The notes below the pieces were generated by a model, which worked only from the letters and a program-made list of their open reading frames with translations, was not told the origin of the DNA and searched no databases. Shown here piece by piece: positions 8,783-19,396 of a stretch of 64,000 bases of DNA. The DNA lies in contig JAIXZO010000012.1 in assembly GCA_027489535.1 (NCBI GenBank), forward strand, positions 1 through 64,000, in the 5' to 3' direction. The DNA comes from Hyphomicrobiales bacterium (GTDB lineage: Bacteria > Pseudomonadota > Alphaproteobacteria > Rhizobiales > Beijerinckiaceae). The position numbers and the translations under genes were made by a program. How positions within the stretch are numbered: the stretch's first letter is position 1; every line of letters begins with the position of its first letter.

Positions 8783-10606
<1,824 letters not shown>

Positions 10607-10732
10607 CATTCTTCCCGGAAATGCGAGGAGGCCCGGCCCCTCTTCGGAGCCGGGCGACAAAGGCCTCGAGCCGCGGCGGACTATAGTGATTAAGCGCGCC
10701 GGAGCAACGACAATATCGCTGCGCCGCAATAA

Positions 10733-12028
10733 TCAGCGCGCGAGAACGCTCCGGCGGTCGCGGACGGCGGCTCTGACATGGTCAAGCCCCAGCCCTGCCG
10801 CCGCCAATGTCCCGGCATTCGGGCCGTCCTCCGCCGCGCTGCGCATTAGTTCCAGCAAAAGCGCATCCGCTTCCCTCTCGATGCCGTCGAGCATGCGCGC
10901 GTCGTCCGCCTCGCGGGCGCGGCGCAGCAGGTCGATCAGGCGTTCGGCCCGCAGGCCCGCGTCGCCCGATCGTGACCGGCGGCGGCCCCACAGCGCCGCG
11001 CCGCCCGATGCCACGAGACCCGCGCCCATGGCGCCGAGATAGAGCCAATCGGCATATTTCTCGAAAAAGCTCGGTTCTTCGCCGTCCAGATAGAGCGCCG
11101 CGCCGGGATGCACCTCGTAGAGCGAAACTTTTTCCGTATCCGGGGCTTCGATGAAGGCGGCGATGGGGGCCATGTCGACGAGATCGCGACGGTTCTCGAA
11201 GATCGTCCGCGTCAGTTCCGTCGCGACGGCGTCATGCACCGAGGCATGGAGGGCCAGACGGTAGCCGACGCCCAACGTCATGTAGGAGAGCGGCGGAACG
11301 GCAGGCGCCGCTCCGTATCCGCCCCGTGCGATCTCGATGGCGTCGAAGGCCGGATTGCGTTGCGCGATGGCCGTCGCCTCGCGCAGGGGCAGGAAGACGG
11401 GCGCGGCGCCGGTCATGCGCGCCACGTCCTGCACCGCCCCGGTCACCAAAGGCCCGGAGGCGGGCCCGATGACGAGCAGCGCGTCGATCGTGCCGTCCTT
11501 GACGGCGGGCCCGACCTCGTGCGGCTGCAGCCCGATGCGGCTGACGCCCGTCGGAGGAATGTCGTAATAGGCCAGCACGGTATCCAGCAGCCGCTCGTTG
11601 ACCGGGCCGAGACGCAGCACGCCGATCCGCTTGCCGGCGAGATCGACGATTTCGGTGATGCCCCGCCCTTGGGGCGCGACGAACACGGCGGCGTTTCGAT
11701 GCAGGATGGCCACGGTGCGCGCATCGGCCGGCGTGGGGACGTCGCTGCGCAGCACGGCGGCTTGAACGGCTCCGGAATTCAGGGCCTTGGCCGCGCCGTC
11801 ATACCCGTCGACCGGTACGATCTTCAGCCGCGCTCCGGCTTCCTCGCGCACCAGGACTTGGGCGATGGCGGTGACCAGACGCGAATCTTCGCTCTGCGCC
11901 GGGCCGACCGCGAGCTTCAGGGTCACGGGGCGCATCATCACATGCACGCCGATCGGCAGTGCCGCCATCGCGACGAGAGCCGACAAGGCGACCAGCGCGA
12001 TCCGCAAATTCGGTCCGGTTCTCTTCAT
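10733..12028 (-). CDS. TAXI-family TRAP-type solute receptor with membrane anchor
   Basis: 431 residues. An N-terminal hydrophobic segment (about 9-30) leads into a TAXI-family periplasmic binding domain ([16 protein letters not shown] onward, with [10 protein letters not shown] and the central lobe motifs). A second transmembrane segment follows (about 335-355, [22 protein letters not shown]), and then a cytoplasmic tail of about 75 residues. This anchored form is common in alphaproteobacteria and often lacks an adjacent TRAP permease, as here. The ligand is unknown. It lies upstream of typA on the same strand with a 126-bp gap and is divergent from the exonuclease gene. Confidence 0.82.
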   Translation of the reverse strand: MKRTGPNLRIALVALSALVAMAALPIGVHVMMRPVTLKLAVGPAQSEDSRLVTAIAQVLVREEAGARLKIVPVDGYDGAAKALNSGAVQAAVLRSDVPTPADARTVAILHRNAAVFVAPQGRGITEIVDLAGKRIGVLRLGPVNERLLDTVLAYYDIPPTGVSRIGLQPHEVGPAVKDGTIDALLVIGPASGPLVTGAVQDVARMTGAAPVFLPLREATAIAQRNPAFDAIEIARGGYGAAPAVPPLSYMTLGVGYRLALHASVHDAVATELTRTIFENRRDLVDMAPIAAFIEAPDTEKVSLYEVHPGAALYLDGEEPSFFEKYADWLYLGAMGAGLVASGGAALWGRRRSRSGDAGLRAERLIDLLRRAREADDARMLDGIEREADALLLELMRSAAEDGPNAGTLAAAGLGLDHVRAAVRDRRSVLAR

Positions 12029-12141
12029 GCAGTCTTTCGCCTTCGACGGGAAGGTACGGCGCAGCCGCCCGCCATGCAACGGCTCGGGAAATGCCGCCCT
12101 CCGCCCCTTCCGCCGCGGCCCCGGAGGCTTATGTTGCAGCG

Positions 12142-13206
12142 ATGCGCCCGACGGACCTTTTGTGCATCACGCCCGCAGGCCTTTATTGCCCGCCCGGCGA
12201 CTTCCACATCGACCCGGTCCGTCCCGTGGCGCGGGCGCTCGTCACGCACGGCCATTCCGACCACGCCCGCGCGGGACACGGCGCGGTGCTCGCCACCGAG
12301 GAAACCCTCGCGATCATGGCGGTGCGCTACGGCGAACGCTTCGCGGGTTCGACGCAGGCTGCGGCGCTCGGCCGGCCGGTCGCGATGGGCGACGTCACGG
12401 CGACGTTTCATCCGGCCGGACACGTGCTCGGCTCGGCGCAGATCGCACTCGAGGCGGGCGGGCTGCGCATCGTCGCGTCCGGCGACTACAAACGCGCCGA
12501 AGACCCGACCTGCCGGCCGTTCGAGCCCGTGCCCTGCGACGTGTTCATCACCGAGGCGACGTTCGGGCTGCCCGTCTTCCGCCATCCCGACACGCGCGAC
12601 GAGGTGCGCAAGCTCTTGGCCTCCGTGCGGCTGTTTCCGGACAGGGCCCATATGGTGGGGGCGTATGCGCTGGGAAAGGCGCAGCGCCTGATGGCCTTGG
12701 TACGCGAGGCGGGATGGGACGAGCCGATCTACATCCACGGGGCACTCGAAAAGCTCACGGATTTCTATGTGTCGCGGCAAATTCGATTGGGCGACGTGCG
12801 AAAGGTCGGCGCGGCGGATCGCGCGGCGCTCGCCGGGGCGATCGTGATCTGTCCTCCTTCCGCCTTGCAGGACGTATGGTCGCGCCGTTTCCCCGATCCG
12901 GTCACCGCCTTCGCCTCGGGCTGGATGCGGGTGCGCGCCCGCGCCCGGCAGCGCGGCGTGGAATTGCCGCTGGTCGTATCCGACCATGCCGATTGGGACG
13001 ATCTGCGGCGCACGATCAAGGAGGTCGGGGCGGGGGAGATCTGGGTCACGCACGGGCAGGAGGACGCGCTGGTGCATTGGTGCGGCACGCAGGGGCTGAA
13101 GGCCAAGCCGCTGCACATGATCGGCTACGGCGACGAGGGCGAGGCGGAACCGGGCGATGTCGTATCGGGCGAGCCCCCCGCCGCCTCCGAGACGCCCGGG
13201 CCGTGA
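12142..13206 (+). CDS. Ligase-associated DNA exonuclease (metallo-beta-lactamase/beta-CASP fold)
   Basis: 354-residue metallo-beta-lactamase-fold nuclease with the metal motif HGHSDH at 36-41 and a second metal-site segment in GHVLGSAQ. The family (ligase-associated exonuclease, related to Artemis/SNM1/CPSF nucleases) is encoded beside ATP-dependent DNA ligases in many alphaproteobacteria and processes DNA ends. The stop codon overlaps the GTG start of the ligase gene, so the two are translated together. Metal-site residues appear intact. Confidence 0.92.
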   Translation: MRPTDLLCITPAGLYCPPGDFHIDPVRPVARALVTHGHSDHARAGHGAVLATEETLAIMAVRYGERFAGSTQAAALGRPVAMGDVTATFHPAGHVLGSAQIALEAGGLRIVASGDYKRAEDPTCRPFEPVPCDVFITEATFGLPVFRHPDTRDEVRKLLASVRLFPDRAHMVGAYALGKAQRLMALVREAGWDEPIYIHGALEKLTDFYVSRQIRLGDVRKVGAADRAALAGAIVICPPSALQDVWSRRFPDPVTAFASGWMRVRARARQRGVELPLVVSDHADWDDLRRTIKEVGAGEIWVTHGQEDALVHWCGTQGLKAKPLHMIGYGDEGEAEPGDVVSGEPPAASETPGP

Positions 13207-14867
13207 ACCGCTTCGCCGCCCTTCTCGACCGTCTGGCCTATGAGCCGCGCCGCAATGCGAAGCTGCGGCTTCTGGCCGATCATTTCCGCACGCAGCCGGA
13301 CCCCGACCGGGGCTATGCGCTGGCCGCAATGACGGGTTCGCTGTCGTTCTCCGCGGCGAAGCCGGGCTTGATCCGTGCATTGATCGCGGAGCGGACCGAT
13401 CCGGTGCTGTTCGGCCTCTCCTATGACTATGTCGGCGATCTCTCCGAGACGGTCGCCCTGATGTGGCCTGCGCCGGAGGACGGCGCGGAGCGCGCGCCGC
13501 CTTCGCTGTCGGAAGTGGTCGAGACCTTGGCGACGCTGGGCCGCAGCGAATTGCCCCGCCGCATTGCGGGATGGCTCGACGCCTTGGACGAGACCGGCCG
13601 CTGGGCGCTGTTGAAGCTGATCACCGGGGGCTTGCGCATCGGCGTATCCGCGCGTCTGGCCAAGACCGCCGTCGCGTCGATGGGCGGGATGGAGGCCGAC
13701 GAGGTCGAGCATGTCTGGCACGGGCTCGCGCCGCCTTACGTGCCGCTGTTCGCTTGGGTGGAAGGGCGCGGACCGCGCCCGGCCGCGAGCGATCCCGCGC
13801 CCTTCCGCCCGGTGATGCTCGCCCACGCCGTGGAGGATCGCGATTTCGAAACGCTGAACCCGGCGGATTTCTCGGCCGAGTGGAAATGGGACGGAATCCG
13901 CATTCAGGCCGTGTCGGGCGCCGACGAGGACGGCCTGGTGCGCACGCGGCTTTATTCGCGGACGGGCGAGGAGATTTCCAAGAGCTTCCCCGATCTCTGC
14001 GACGCGCTGGCGGGCATCGACGGGGCGGTGGACGGAGAACTGCTCGTGATCCGCGAGGGGCGCGTGCAGAGCTTCAACGTGCTGCAGCAGCGGCTGAACC
14101 GCGCGAGCGTGACGCCCGCGCTGATGCTCGATTTTCCGGTCGCGGTGCGCGCCTATGATCTTCTGGTCGAGGCGGGCGAGGATCTGCGCGCGCTCCCGTT
14201 CTCCGAGCGACGGGTGCGGCTCGAAGCGTTCGTGCGCCGCGTCGACCGCGACCGGCTCGACCTCTCCCCCGTCATCGCCTTCCAGTCATGGGAGGCCTTG
14301 GCGGCCGCGCGCGCCGCGCCGTCGGAGGCCGGCGCGGACGTCGATGCGGATGCGGTGGAAGGCGTCATGCTCAAGCGGCGCGACTCGGCTTATCTGCCCG
14401 GTCGTCCGAAAGGGCTTTGGTACAAGTGGAAGCGCGATCCGCACGTGGTCGACGCCGTGCTGATGTATGCCCAGCGCGGCCACGGCAAGCGGTCATCATT
14501 CTACTCGGACTACACGTTCGGCGTCTGGCGCGAGGGGGCGGCCGGGGACGAGCTGGTGCCGGTGGGCAAGGCCTATTTCGGCTTCACGGACGAGGAGCTG
14601 GTGCAGATCGACCGCTTCGTGCGCAAGCACACGATCAACCGCTTCGGCCCGGTGCGCGAAGTGGTGCATGAGCCGCATCAGGGTTTGGTCGTGGAAGTGG
14701 CGTTCGAGGGCTTGGCCCGCTCGACGCGGCACAAATCCGGGGTGGCGATGCGCTTTCCCCGCATCTCGCGCCTGCGCTGGGACAAGCCGCCGATCGAGGC
14801 GGACCGGATGGAGGCGCTGGAGCGCCTTTTGGGAGACGAAAAAACCGATCCGGCGCCGCGCGCGTAA
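13203..14867 (+). CDS. ATP-dependent DNA ligase
   Basis: 554-residue ATP-dependent DNA ligase. An N-terminal DNA-binding domain (1-200) is followed by the nucleotidyltransferase core with KWDG, whose catalytic lysine is Lys228. The later motifs DGELLV and EGVMLK are present. The C-terminal OB domain contains WYKWKRDPH and the RFPR region. It starts with GTG (13203) inside the exonuclease stop (GTGA). It would seal nicks or double-strand ends, working with the exonuclease product. The DEXH helicase and phosphoesterase that often complete this cluster are not present next to it. Confidence 0.95.
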   Translation: MNRFAALLDRLAYEPRRNAKLRLLADHFRTQPDPDRGYALAAMTGSLSFSAAKPGLIRALIAERTDPVLFGLSYDYVGDLSETVALMWPAPEDGAERAPPSLSEVVETLATLGRSELPRRIAGWLDALDETGRWALLKLITGGLRIGVSARLAKTAVASMGGMEADEVEHVWHGLAPPYVPLFAWVEGRGPRPAASDPAPFRPVMLAHAVEDRDFETLNPADFSAEWKWDGIRIQAVSGADEDGLVRTRLYSRTGEEISKSFPDLCDALAGIDGAVDGELLVIREGRVQSFNVLQQRLNRASVTPALMLDFPVAVRAYDLLVEAGEDLRALPFSERRVRLEAFVRRVDRDRLDLSPVIAFQSWEALAAARAAPSEAGADVDADAVEGVMLKRRDSAYLPGRPKGLWYKWKRDPHVVDAVLMYAQRGHGKRSSFYSDYTFGVWREGAAGDELVPVGKAYFGFTDEELVQIDRFVRKHTINRFGPVREVVHEPHQGLVVEVAFEGLARSTRHKSGVAMRFPRISRLRWDKPPIEADRMEALERLLGDEKTDPAPRA

Positions 14868-14893
14868 GTGGGACAACTCCACGGAGATTTCCC

Positions 14894-15199
14894 ATGGCCG
14901 TCCGCATCGCCTCCGCCCTGCTCTTCATCCTGCTCACCGGCTCGATCATCTGGGCCTTCACGCAGGCGCCCTTCTGGGCGAGCTTCGACGAAATCACCGC
15001 CAATGCTTGGGGCAAGGTCACGCTGATCGACCTCTACAGCGGCTTTTTCGTCATGGCGGTCATCATCGGCATCGTCCACGGCTGGGTGATAGGCCTCGTC
15101 GCCTTCGTGTTGCTGTGCGTTCTCGGCAACGTCGTCAGCTTGGCGTGGCTGGCCTTTCACGGATTTCAACTGTTGACGGGTCTGTTCGACAGGAACTGA
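14894..15199 (+). CDS. Small membrane protein, DUF1475-like
   Basis: 101 residues with three hydrophobic segments (about 3-22, 46-68 and 69-95) and few charged residues. Composition and length resemble the DUF1475 family of unknown function. It starts 26 bp after the ligase gene with a modest purine-rich stretch upstream, so it may be cotranscribed with it. No functional motif is visible. Family recognition is moderate. Confidence 0.65.
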   Translation: MAVRIASALLFILLTGSIIWAFTQAPFWASFDEITANAWGKVTLIDLYSGFFVMAVIIGIVHGWVIGLVAFVLLCVLGNVVSLAWLAFHGFQLLTGLFDRN

Positions 15200-15200
15200 T

Positions 15201-15217
15201 TTCTATCCCCGATAGAA
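15201..15217. repeat. Short inverted repeat
   Basis: TTCTATC and GATAGAA separated by CCC, directly after the small membrane protein gene. It could form a small hairpin or act as an operator for the response-regulator gene. It is too AT-rich to be a convincing terminator. Confidence 0.35.
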
Positions 15218-15344
15218 TTTCCTCTCCTTTCAACTTTTCATATTTGTCCGAATGGACGCATCGACGGACTTGCGTCCGGTGCAGCTTGTCGGAATGATGC
15301 TGAAAAAGGCGAAGAATGCTCCGGTGGAGCGGGGGGAGGACCAG

Positions 15345-16010
15345 ATGGCCGACACCGAAACGCGCGTCTTGATCGCCGACGACCATCCCTTGGTCCGCGG
15401 GGCTCTTCGCGAAGCGGTCACGGGGGTCGTCCCCGGGGTTCACGTCATAGAGGCCGGCGAGTTCGACGCCGCCGCCGCCACGCTCGCCGCCGAGGGCGAT
15501 CTCGACCTCGTGCTGCTCGATCTGACGATGCCGGGCGTGCAGGGCTTCTCCGGGCTGATGTATCTGCGGGCGCAATATCCCGGTACGCCGGTGATCGTGG
15601 TGTCGGGCAACGAGGACCGCGGCGTGATCCGCCGCTGCATCGAATTCGGCGCGTCGGGCTTCATCCCCAAATCGGTCGACGTGGACAGCATGCGCACGGC
15701 GATCCGGGCGGTGCTCGACGGCGGCTCCTGGACGCCGGCCGACGTGGACCTCACCACGCCGCCGGACCGCGAGACGGGCGACATCGTGCGCCGCCTCGGC
15801 AGTCTGACGCCGCAGCAGGTGCGCGTGCTGATGATGCTGTCGGAAGGGTTGCTCAACAAGCAGATCGCCTATGAACTCGGCGTGTCCGAGGCGACGGTGA
15901 AGGCGCATGTCTCCGCCATCCTGCAGAAGCTCGGGGTCGAGAGCCGCACGCAGGCGGTCATCGCGGCCTCGAAGATCGCCGCCGGCCAATGGACGCCGCA
16001 GATCGCCTGA
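15345..16010 (+). CDS. NarL/FixJ-type response regulator
   Basis: 221-residue two-domain regulator. The receiver domain (about 6-125) has acidic residues Asp12 and Asp13, the phosphoacceptor Asp59 (in LLDLTMPG) and a conserved lysine in GFIPKS. The LuxR-type HTH domain (about 155-212) contains LTPQQVRVLMML and NKQIAYELGVSEATVKAH. The ATG at 15345 is preceded by GGAGGA at ideal spacing, so it is preferred over in-frame starts upstream. No histidine kinase gene is adjacent, so the signal and partner are unknown. Confidence 0.92.
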   Translation: MADTETRVLIADDHPLVRGALREAVTGVVPGVHVIEAGEFDAAAATLAAEGDLDLVLLDLTMPGVQGFSGLMYLRAQYPGTPVIVVSGNEDRGVIRRCIEFGASGFIPKSVDVDSMRTAIRAVLDGGSWTPADVDLTTPPDRETGDIVRRLGSLTPQQVRVLMMLSEGLLNKQIAYELGVSEATVKAHVSAILQKLGVESRTQAVIAASKIAAGQWTPQIA

Positions 16011-16088
16011 AGGGCGCTTCGACTTCCCGCGCAAACCACTTGCGCGCATCGCGTGCAGCCACGACATAGGCTCTGAACGGGAGCGAAC

Positions 16089-16355
16089 ATGTCGAACGAC
16101 GGACTGCAGCGGATTCTCGGCGGCCCTCCCGGGGCCGTCCTCGCGAAACTCGTGTTTCTGTCGGTGCTCGTCGGGGCGTTCTTGGCCGTATTCGGCCTGA
16201 CGCCGCCCGATCTCTTCAATGCGCTGGCGCGCCTCTTCCACCGCGTCTTCGGGTTCGGCTTCGAGGCGCTGCGCGAAGCCGGGCGCTATTTCGTCTACGG
16301 CGCGATGATCGTCGTGCCGCTTTGGCTCGTGCTGCGCGTGTTCGGTCGACGCTGA
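16089..16355 (+). CDS. Small membrane protein, DUF6460 family
   Basis: 88 residues with two hydrophobic segments (about 17-40 and 68-84) joined by an amphipathic stretch (LFNALARLFHRVFGFGFEAL). It matches the DUF6460 family of small alphaproteobacterial membrane proteins of unknown function. It is separated by 78 bp from the response regulator. Its stop lies inside a hairpin shared with the convergent pyrD. Confidence 0.72.
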   Translation: MSNDGLQRILGGPPGAVLAKLVFLSVLVGAFLAVFGLTPPDLFNALARLFHRVFGFGFEALREAGRYFVYGAMIVVPLWLVLRVFGRR

Positions 16356-16365
16356 AATCAGCGTC
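16348..16365. terminator. Hairpin containing both convergent stop codons
   Basis: Perfect 8-bp stem GACGCTGA/TCAGCGTC with an AA loop. It contains the TGA of the DUF6460 gene (16353-16355) and the complementary TGA of pyrD (16358-16360). There is no T-run, so terminator activity is uncertain. Confidence 0.45.
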
Positions 16366-17458
16366 CGGCCGGCCCCTCGACGTCGCGGGTCGTCAGTTCC
16401 GCCGCCGCGCGGCCGACGACGGAGGAGAGGTTCGGGAGCTTCTCGGCTTCCAGCCGTTCCAGCAGGCCGCGCTTGATGCGCCCCACCAGCCCCGGCCCGG
16501 CATAGATCAGCGCCGAATAGAGCTGGATCAGGCTCGCGCCCGCCTCGAACTTCGCGAAGGCCGTGTCGGGCCCGTCGATCCCGCCGGCACCGATCAGCGG
16601 GAATCTTCCTTCCACCCGCATGAACGCCTCGGCCAGCATCCGCGTCGACAGCGCAAAAAGCGGCCGTCCCGACAATCCGCCGGTTTGAGCCTTCTCCGCC
16701 GCCTGCAGCCCGCTCGGGCGCGAAATGGTGGTGTTGGAGACGATCAACCCGTCGACGCCCCGGCGCAGGGCGACGGCAACGACGGAATCGAGATCCGCGA
16801 GCGCCAGATCGGGCGCGATCTTGACCACGACGGGTTTGCGCCCGTGCACGGCCGCCGTCCTGTCGCGCGCCTCGACGCAGCGGGCGAGCAAATCGTCCAG
16901 TGCGGCTTCGTGCTGCAGATCGCGCAGGCCCGGCGTGTTGGGGGATGAAACGTTGACGGTGAAGTAGGAGGCCGCGGCGGCGAAGGTCTCGATGCCGGCC
17001 ACGTAATCGGCGGCGCGATCCTCCGTGTCCTTGTTCGCGCCGATGTTGACGCCGACGATGCCGCGGCGGCCCTTGCGCGCCTCCAGCCGGGCGAGCGCCG
17101 CGGCATGCCCCTCGTTGTTGAAGCCGAGCCGATTGATCACCGCCCCGTCCTCCGGCAGCCGGAAGACGCGCGGACGCGGATTGCCGACCTGCGGCTTCGG
17201 CGTGACGGTGCCGATTTCCGCAAAGCCGAAACCGAGCCCGAGCATGGCGTCCGGCACCTCGGCATTCTTGTCGAAGCCCGCGGCGATGCCGATCGGGTTC
17301 GGAAAGCGCAGCCCGAAGGCCTGGACCGCCAAGCGCGGGTCGTCGGGCGCGGGCGTACCGACGGGGAGGGCGCGAAGGGCGCGGAGCGTGAGGCCGTGGG
17401 CCGTCTCCGCATCCAGCGCATGCAGGAACGGGCGGGCGAGGGCGAACGGATCGATCAT
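16358..17458 (-). CDS. pyrD: Dihydroorotate dehydrogenase (quinone), class 2
   Basis: 366-residue membrane-associated class 2 dihydroorotate dehydrogenase, the FMN enzyme that oxidises dihydroorotate to orotate in pyrimidine synthesis using quinone. Visible features are the N-terminal helical extension typical of class 2 (about 1-45), [15 protein letters not shown], the catalytic serine in [11 protein letters not shown], the FMN-binding VKIAPDL and SNTT segments, and GAGGI near the C-terminus. The start ATG overlaps the TGA of the upstream DUF952 gene. Assignment is secure. Confidence 0.97.
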   Translation of the reverse strand: MIDPFALARPFLHALDAETAHGLTLRALRALPVGTPAPDDPRLAVQAFGLRFPNPIGIAAGFDKNAEVPDAMLGLGFGFAEIGTVTPKPQVGNPRPRVFRLPEDGAVINRLGFNNEGHAAALARLEARKGRRGIVGVNIGANKDTEDRAADYVAGIETFAAAASYFTVNVSSPNTPGLRDLQHEAALDDLLARCVEARDRTAAVHGRKPVVVKIAPDLALADLDSVVAVALRRGVDGLIVSNTTISRPSGLQAAEKAQTGGLSGRPLFALSTRMLAEAFMRVEGRFPLIGAGGIDGPDTAFAKFEAGASLIQLYSALIYAGPGLVGRIKRGLLERLEAEKLPNLSSVVGRAAAELTTRDVEGPAGR

Positions 17459-17793
17459 GCCGACATCTCCGGAAAGTCATGCGCGCCGTCCGCGCCGAGC
17501 GGCAGCGGCTTCACCCAAGCCACCGCGGAAAGCGGCAGCGGCCCGTAAAGATGCGGGAACAAGGCCCCGCCGCGCGAGGGCTCCCAGCGCAGCGCGGGGC
17601 CCAGCGCCGCCTCGTCCGTCGCGATCAGCAGCAGGTCCGTCATGCCGGCGAAATGCTTGGCGGCGGTTTCGCGCGCCTGCTCGGCGGTGGAGAAATGGAT
17701 GTAGCCGTCGGCAAGGTCCACGGGCGCACCGCGGAACGCGCCCGAAGCCTCGGCTTCCCGCCACAGTCCGGCCGGACAAATCTTGAATATCAT
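17455..17793 (-). CDS. DUF952 family protein
   Basis: 112-residue protein of the DUF952 family, which has an ADP-ribosyltransferase-like fold but no settled function. Family features are the start IFKICP, the central [11 protein letters not shown] and [17 protein letters not shown]. The start at 17793 is chosen because these family residues begin there and it gives the normal length. Its TGA overlaps the pyrD ATG (ATGA), so the two genes are coupled, a common arrangement in alphaproteobacteria. Confidence 0.85.
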   Translation of the reverse strand: MIFKICPAGLWREAEASGAFRGAPVDLADGYIHFSTAEQARETAAKHFAGMTDLLLIATDEAALGPALRWEPSRGGALFPHLYGPLPLSAVAWVKPLPLGADGAHDFPEMSA

Positions 17794-17873
17794 CGCGCGC
17801 TCTCCCTCGGCGCAGATAAAGGCTCCGGAGGGGTGCGGGCAACCGCGGCGTGGGTTACCGTTCATGAAATAGC

Positions 17874-17903
17874 TTGATTATGTCTTTAATAACGGACTAA
17901 TTA
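17874..17903 (+). promoter_or_regulatory. Candidate promoter in an AT-rich island before the S24-like repressor
   Basis: The stretch of about 75 bp from 17865 is strikingly AT-rich for this genome. TTGATT (17874-17879) and TAATTA (17898-17903) with an 18-bp spacer form a possible sigma-70-type promoter. Alternative -10-like sequences (TAATAT, TATGAT) lie just downstream. Autoregulation by the downstream gene is plausible. Confidence 0.45.
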
Positions 17904-17973
17904 CCTTCTAATATGATATATGTCCTTTTATTCCCATAGGCTCTGAGCTGCGGCTCGGGCGAAAGGCGGAACG

Positions 17974-18606
17974 ATGCTGACTCACGACGAAATCTGGGGC
18001 GCCATCGACGCGATCGCCGCGCGGAACGGACTGTCCGCGTCGGGATTGGCGAAGAAGGCGGGGCTCGACCCGACCACCTTCAACAAGTCCAAGCGCGTCA
18101 CGGCCGACGGGCGGCATCGCTGGCCGTCGACGGAATCCGTCGCGAAGGTTCTGGACGCGACCGGCACCGAACTCGAAACTTTCATGAGCGTCGTCTTCGA
18201 CCTGCGCGGCGTGCGGCCGGGCCGTTCGATCCCGCTGATCGGGCTCGACGAAGCGGGCGATCTCTCGCTGTTCGACCGGGACGGCACGCCCGTGGGCCGG
18301 GGCTGGAACGAGGTCAGCTTTCCCGGCACGGGCGAGGAGCGCGTCTACGCCATCGAGGTGACCGGAGCGGCCTCCGCGCCGATGTTCCGCGAGGGCGACA
18401 TTCTGGTCGCCGCGCCCAAGGCCAACATCCGGCGCGGCGACCGCATCGTGGTGCATTGCCGCTCGGGCGAGGTGATCTTGGCGGAGCTCAAGCGCCGCAC
18501 CGCCCGCACGCTGGAAATCCGGTCCTTCGAAGGCGACGGGAGCGACCGGGTTCTCGATTCCGGCGAAGTCGCGTGGGTGTCGCGCGTGCTCTGGGCGAGC
18601 CAGTAA
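17974..18606 (+). CDS. HTH regulator with S24/LexA-like C-terminal domain lacking the catalytic serine
   Basis: 210 residues. The N-terminal helix-turn-helix (about 5-65; LSASGLAKKAGLDPTTFNKSKR) resembles phage-repressor and LexA-type regulators. The C-terminal domain (about 115-205) is an S24 peptidase fold. The serine expected in a GDSM-type motif is replaced: residues 131-136 read GAASAP, putting Ala where the nucleophile should be. The partner lysine (Lys173 in ELKRR) is kept. The protein should therefore bind DNA and dimerise but not self-cleave. The target is unknown. It is monocistronic behind an AT-rich promoter region. Confidence 0.82.
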   Translation: MLTHDEIWGAIDAIAARNGLSASGLAKKAGLDPTTFNKSKRVTADGRHRWPSTESVAKVLDATGTELETFMSVVFDLRGVRPGRSIPLIGLDEAGDLSLFDRDGTPVGRGWNEVSFPGTGEERVYAIEVTGAASAPMFREGDILVAAPKANIRRGDRIVVHCRSGEVILAELKRRTARTLEIRSFEGDGSDRVLDSGEVAWVSRVLWASQ

Positions 18607-18609
18607 GCG

Positions 18610-19356
18610 TCAGGCGAGCGCCATCGCCAGCCCGCGCAACACGTAGACGGCGCTGACGGCGAGAATGATCGTGCGGCTCCAGCGGCGGAACGAGCCGTCC
18701 GTCATCCGTTCCAGCACCTTGGCCGCGAGACTCGTGCCCGCCAGGGCGATCGCCACCGCGCCGACATAAGCCAGTGCCGGCAAGCCTTCCCCCGAGGCCG
18801 AGACGAAGGCGCCGAAATAGACGATGCGCAGCAGGTGGCCCATCGACTGGATGGCGGCCTTGGTGGCGACGATCTGCTTGCGGTCGAGCGCGGCGGTTTG
18901 AAAGAACATGTCCAGCACCGCGCCGGAGACGCCCGCCAGCGTCTGCACCGCCATGGTCAGCGCGCCGCAAAACGCGGCCGCCCCGCGCATTTCGACATGG
19001 GGGCGGAAGCGTTCGGGCAGCAGCTCGACGAGAAAGGGCGTCAGCCCGAGGCCGATATAGACGGCCGCCTTGTCGGGCACGAGCGCGAGCAGCTTGAGCA
19101 GGCCGAACATCGCGACGGAACCGAGCGCGCATCGCCCGACGATGTCCCACCGGACGTGGATGCGCCAAAGCCAGCACCTCCAGCCGTTCGCGCCCAATTG
19201 TGTGACGCCGAACAACACCATGGCGGGCGCGACGTCGAGGACGGCCAAGAGCACGCCGAGCAGCACCATGCCGCCCGCCATGCCGAAGATGCCGGACAGA
19301 AACGACGTTCCCAAAATGGTCGCGCCGATCAGCCCCGCGGTGCTCGCCGCGATCAA
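18610..19356 (-). CDS. TSUP/TauE-SafE family membrane permease
   Basis: 248-residue integral membrane protein with about seven or eight hydrophobic segments. It has the two glycine-rich repeat starts of TSUP permeases (FLSGIFGMAGGM near 20-31 and TLAGVSGAVLD near 140). TSUP proteins export or import sulfite, sulfoacetate or related organic anions; the substrate here cannot be told. The start is TTG at 19356 with GAGGG seven bases upstream; no ATG gives a full first helix. It lies downstream of lysK on the same strand with a 40-bp gap. Confidence 0.82.
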   Translation of the reverse strand: MIAASTAGLIGATILGTSFLSGIFGMAGGMVLLGVLLAVLDVAPAMVLFGVTQLGANGWRCWLWRIHVRWDIVGRCALGSVAMFGLLKLLALVPDKAAVYIGLGLTPFLVELLPERFRPHVEMRGAAAFCGALTMAVQTLAGVSGAVLDMFFQTAALDRKQIVATKAAIQSMGHLLRIVYFGAFVSASGEGLPALAYVGAVAIALAGTSLAAKVLERMTDGSFRRWSRTIILAVSAVYVLRGLAMALA

Positions 19357-19396
19357 TGCCGGACCCTCGAGACGCCGCGCTTCGTCAACTCCGGCG

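Noticed and set aside
10631-10655. GCCCGGC/GCCGGGC inverted repeat upstream of typA
   Set aside because: There is no T-run on either strand and the loop is long (11 nt). It is more likely chance in GC-rich sequence or a leader feature than a terminator.
15135-17480. A 781-codon minus-strand frame over the response regulator and pyrD
   Set aside because: It overlaps three recognised genes and shows no motif.
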